This document shows, one piece after another, positions 44,007-46,331 of a DNA stretch of 46,331 nucleotides. The stretch is from an uncultured Legionella sp. (GTDB lineage: Bacteria; Pseudomonadota; Gammaproteobacteria; Legionellales; Legionellaceae), in assembly GCF_937871865.1 (NCBI RefSeq), contig NZ_CALMPD010000189.1, positions 1 through 46,331 of the forward strand. The letters run 5' to 3'. The notes beneath the pieces were generated by a model. That model was not told where the DNA came from and did no database searches. It saw only the letters and a list, made by a program, of their open reading frames with translations. Position numbers and translations under genes: made by a program. The first letter of the stretch is position 1; each line of letters starts with the position of its first letter.

Positions 44007-45923
44007 TCAGTTCAATTTAAGAGTAGACGAGAGAGCATCTTGAGGGTCAGGTGGCGTATTATAATTAAAGAAACTAAACCAATCGACTTCTGGTGGTCTG
44101 AGTTTTTCCAACTCCCTGTCAATAATATTATTAATTTCCCCTTGAGCCGGTGTCCAGCCAAATAAACCGTAAATGAGTCTAATAATCCAAAATCTGCTAC
44201 TCAATTGCCGAATATATTGCAAACCAGACCGTTCAGACCTGCTTGATTCTCCACCGATGTCTTTTTTTAGCTGAAGCAGATTCTTCCTAGACTCAGGATT
44301 CGTTCGATTTTCTTTTACATACTTACTGACACATTCTGTAGCTAAATTCTTTTTATATTTCAAACAAAAACGATGATCCTCACCGATATCCCTGAGAATG
44401 TCTTTAAATTCCTGATAGGTTTTAGCCTCAACTGTTTTTTGCATATAAGAGGTTTGAAAGTTATAGCGCTCCACCTGTTCGTTACGATTAAATGCCTTAA
44501 ATTCAGGGGATTGTTTGGCACCATGCCTTAACAAATGTCGCATGGTAAAACGCAGATCTTGGCGCACATCAGAAAAATCCGTTGTATTGGAATCCAGCAT
44601 AGCTAAAGCAACATCCAATGGAGTCTTCCCTTTACTTTTTTGGTTAATGAAACCGCCGTATTTTTGCATAGTTTCATCATATCGATAATCCCCCAGCTTA
44701 ATCGCAATATGAAGTGGGGTGTCTTCGTCATTAATTCCATGCTCGGATACACAGAGCGTTTGTTGATGGGCAATAATGCTCTGGAGTTGAGAACTCAAAA
44801 GCTCTTTATCACTAGCAACACAAGACTGCGTTATTTCTCCAACCAAAGAAGACTTATCCTCAAAACTTAAACCAGCAACAAACAAGCGAAACTCATCCAA
44901 TGAAAATAACATGGTCCTTAAGCGTGCCTGGCGAACAATGGTTGCTTCAGCAATTAATGCTATCTGAGCTCTATCACAAGAATCATTCTCATCAAGGCAT
45001 TGTTTTAATTCTCTAACAAGCAGCTCTTCTGGGACTAATACATGTTTGTAAAAAGCCAGCCATTTGGCCCTCTTGAATTCAGGCTTATCTTTTAAATGAG
45101 AAAAAGCATGAACTTCTTTAGTGTTGTGATATTCCTTACAACTCCAGGGATTGGGGAAAAAACTGTATTTGGTGGGCCAATATGAATTACAGGAATCCTT
45201 AATATTGGGAAAATTGAGTAAGTCATATGCCGAAATATCAAAAGCATCATCACTATTACCCCAATGCGTCGGTCTTGAAGAGTAAAACGACATAATACTG
45301 TCTGCAAACATTAAATCATTATCAATTTTAAAAAATACAGCCCTTGGCTTTTCTTCATGCTCTACGAGATAGAAACCAAAATTACCCTTGTGCAGATCAT
45401 CTTCTTCCAGGGTGTACGCACTGGTAAAAATATTTGCCAGAGACGAATAATCAATACTCAATAAATTTAATTGTTCCGCATCTATCAATGAGTGAAAAAA
45501 GCCATGAGGTAATTTATCCAGAAAATACATCGGTATTTTTTCAGCACAACTCACCTTCTTTTTTTTCAATTCAAAAGGCGATGCTGCATTTTTTAAAGAA
45601 TAAAAAGCTCTTCCCAAACCTTCATTTTTTTCAATGACATAGCAAAGATGCTCAATTACCAATCCAAGAATTTTATTAGAATCATCTACTACCAGCTTCT
45701 GCCATGGAGTTGAATTGTATGGCAAAAATAATCGAGCTAAATGACTAAATGCTACTTCAAATCGGGAAAACTGAGGATCTCCGTATTTATTTTTTTTGAA
45801 AATAACATTTACACGATTGTTTTTCTCACCGTGCGGGCAATATGCGGCATCCAGGTATACTTCATGCCCGGAAATTGAACGCCCTCTACGAGAGATATGA
45901 TTAATATTACAAGGTGTAGCCAT
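44007..45923 (-). CDS. legA5: LegA5/AnkK ankyrin effector with kinase-like N-terminal half
   Basis: The 638-residue protein has an N-terminal domain with a kinase-like catalytic loop: H178-K-G-N181-F-G in DDLHKGNFGFYLV, then FFKIDNDLMFAD with D201/D203 as metal ligands. Two or three ankyrin repeats follow (about 400-470, TPLHIAIKLGD and GKTPLDVALAML). Published work places LegA5 in the OpiA-like family of phosphatidylinositol 3-kinase effectors that change phagosome identity. The name rests on recall of that protein and its locus. It has no signal peptide. The start at 45923 is the first ATG of the frame. Confidence 0.8.
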   Translation of the reverse strand: MATPCNINHISRRGRSISGHEVYLDAAYCPHGEKNNRVNVIFKKNKYGDPQFSRFEVAFSHLARLFLPYNSTPWQKLVVDDSNKILGLVIEHLCYVIEKNEGLGRAFYSLKNAASPFELKKKKVSCAEKIPMYFLDKLPHGFFHSLIDAEQLNLLSIDYSSLANIFTSAYTLEEDDLHKGNFGFYLVEHEEKPRAVFFKIDNDLMFADSIMSFYSSRPTHWGNSDDAFDISAYDLLNFPNIKDSCNSYWPTKYSFFPNPWSCKEYHNTKEVHAFSHLKDKPEFKRAKWLAFYKHVLVPEELLVRELKQCLDENDSCDRAQIALIAEATIVRQARLRTMLFSLDEFRLFVAGLSFEDKSSLVGEITQSCVASDKELLSSQLQSIIAHQQTLCVSEHGINDEDTPLHIAIKLGDYRYDETMQKYGGFINQKSKGKTPLDVALAMLDSNTTDFSDVRQDLRFTMRHLLRHGAKQSPEFKAFNRNEQVERYNFQTSYMQKTVEAKTYQEFKDILRDIGEDHRFCLKYKKNLATECVSKYVKENRTNPESRKNLLQLKKDIGGESSRSERSGLQYIRQLSSRFWIIRLIYGLFGWTPAQGEINNIIDRELEKLRPPEVDWFSFFNYNTPPDPQDALSSTLKLN

Positions 45924-45990
45924 AAGAATACAGAAAAAAATAAGATCATAATTTTACCACAATGGTCAAATAGATCTAGATGGTTAAGAA

Positions 45991-46331
45991 CTAAAACTTA
46001 TTTAAATCATCTGATTCTATGGTTAAATTATCATCATTTGAATCAAAACTCTTTTCTTCACTAAGTCGTATCTGTAATCCAACATTGTTTTTAGAATCAG
46101 CAAATTTTATAGCACTTTCTTTTGTAATTTTACCCTCTCTGTATAAGCGAAGTAATGCCTGATCAAAGGTTTGCATTCCTTGTTCATTACTTCGTGCCAT
46201 AACCTCCTTGATCTCTTCAACTTTACCTTTTTCAATCAAATCAGAAATATAAGGAGTATTAATTAATATTTCGACAGCGGCTAAGCGCTGATTATTAATT
46301 CCAGGTATTAATCGCAAGGAGACTATGGCAC
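45991..46331 (-). CDS. pilU: Twitching motility ATPase PilU, C-terminal part
   Basis: The frame is open to the right edge of the window, so only the last ~113 residues are seen: AIVSLRLIPGINNQRLAAVEIL, INTPYISDLIEKGKVEEIKEVM, SNEQGMQTFDQALLRLYREGKIT. This is the C-terminal domain of the PilT/PilU retraction ATPases; the EQGMQTFDQAL stretch and the acidic, extended tail (DDNLTIESDDLNKF) favour PilU. PilU helps retract type IV pili. The TTG at 46317 is an internal codon, not a start. Confidence 0.88.
   Translation of the reverse strand, partial: AIVSLRLIPGINNQRLAAVEILINTPYISDLIEKGKVEEIKEVMARSNEQGMQTFDQALLRLYREGKITKESAIKFADSKNNVGLQIRLSEEKSFDSNDDNLTIESDDLNKF

Overview
The window comes from a Legionella chromosome, probably L. 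pneumophila or a very close relative. This is inferred from low-GC gammaproteobacterial housekeeping blocks interleaved with eukaryotic-like effector genes that match known Legionella loci: LegC7/YlfA-like, AnkH/LegA3, Ceg28-like, bdhA-patD and LegA5/AnkK.

Layout. Bases 1-5347 are one end of a small integrated element read leftward: P4-type integrase, an unknown protein, an AlpA-like regulator, two small replication-type genes, a TOPRIM/RecA-like primase-helicase and the start of a terminase-small-subunit-like gene. This gene set resembles a phage satellite. An ISL3-family insertion sequence (5348-6635, followed by a 68-bp duplicate of its right end) has replaced the integrase 5' end. Next is a tRNA array, Leu(TAA)-Cys(GCA)-Gly(GCC), beside pgsA. 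From 7175 to 12182 lie pgsA, a HAD phosphatase, rluC and, divergently, rne with a very long leader. From 12514 to 21461 come a LegC7-like effector, an unknown protein with a probable N-terminal frameshift, rapA, yjjG, ankH and a degenerate Smr-domain gene. Bases 21685-27841 are conserved core genes: asd, aroC and prmB, then divergent smrB and the rhodanese-grxC-secB-gpsA operon. Bases 27969-37024 are mixed: a protein ending in a CaaX box, murI, a giant Ceg28-like protein, a small secreted protein, a tubulin-tyrosine-ligase-like protein facing a DUF1704/MATCAP-like metallopeptidase, a tiny lipoprotein and dapA. Bases 37327-43883 hold a glycine-zipper lipoprotein, the bdhA-patD-acetoacetate decarboxylase operon, a motAB pair and an amino-acid permease. 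The window ends with LegA5 and a partial pilU.

Most striking observation: a clear TTL-family ligase (33597-34547) and a DUF1704 metallopeptidase (34606-35898) lie tail to tail, 58 bp apart. In animals these two families carry out opposite steps of the tubulin tyrosination cycle (TTL adds the C-terminal Tyr, MATCAP removes it). A ligase/peptidase pair of this kind in an intracellular pathogen is a strong candidate for an undescribed add/remove amino-acid tagging system, acting on host tubulin or on a bacterial target.

Other candidates: the CaaX-terminated acidic protein at 27969-28667, and a duplicated Smr protein that has lost its catalytic His motif, is read in a TAAATG arrangement with ankH, and shares a palindromic promoter block with the intact smrB 3.3 kb away.
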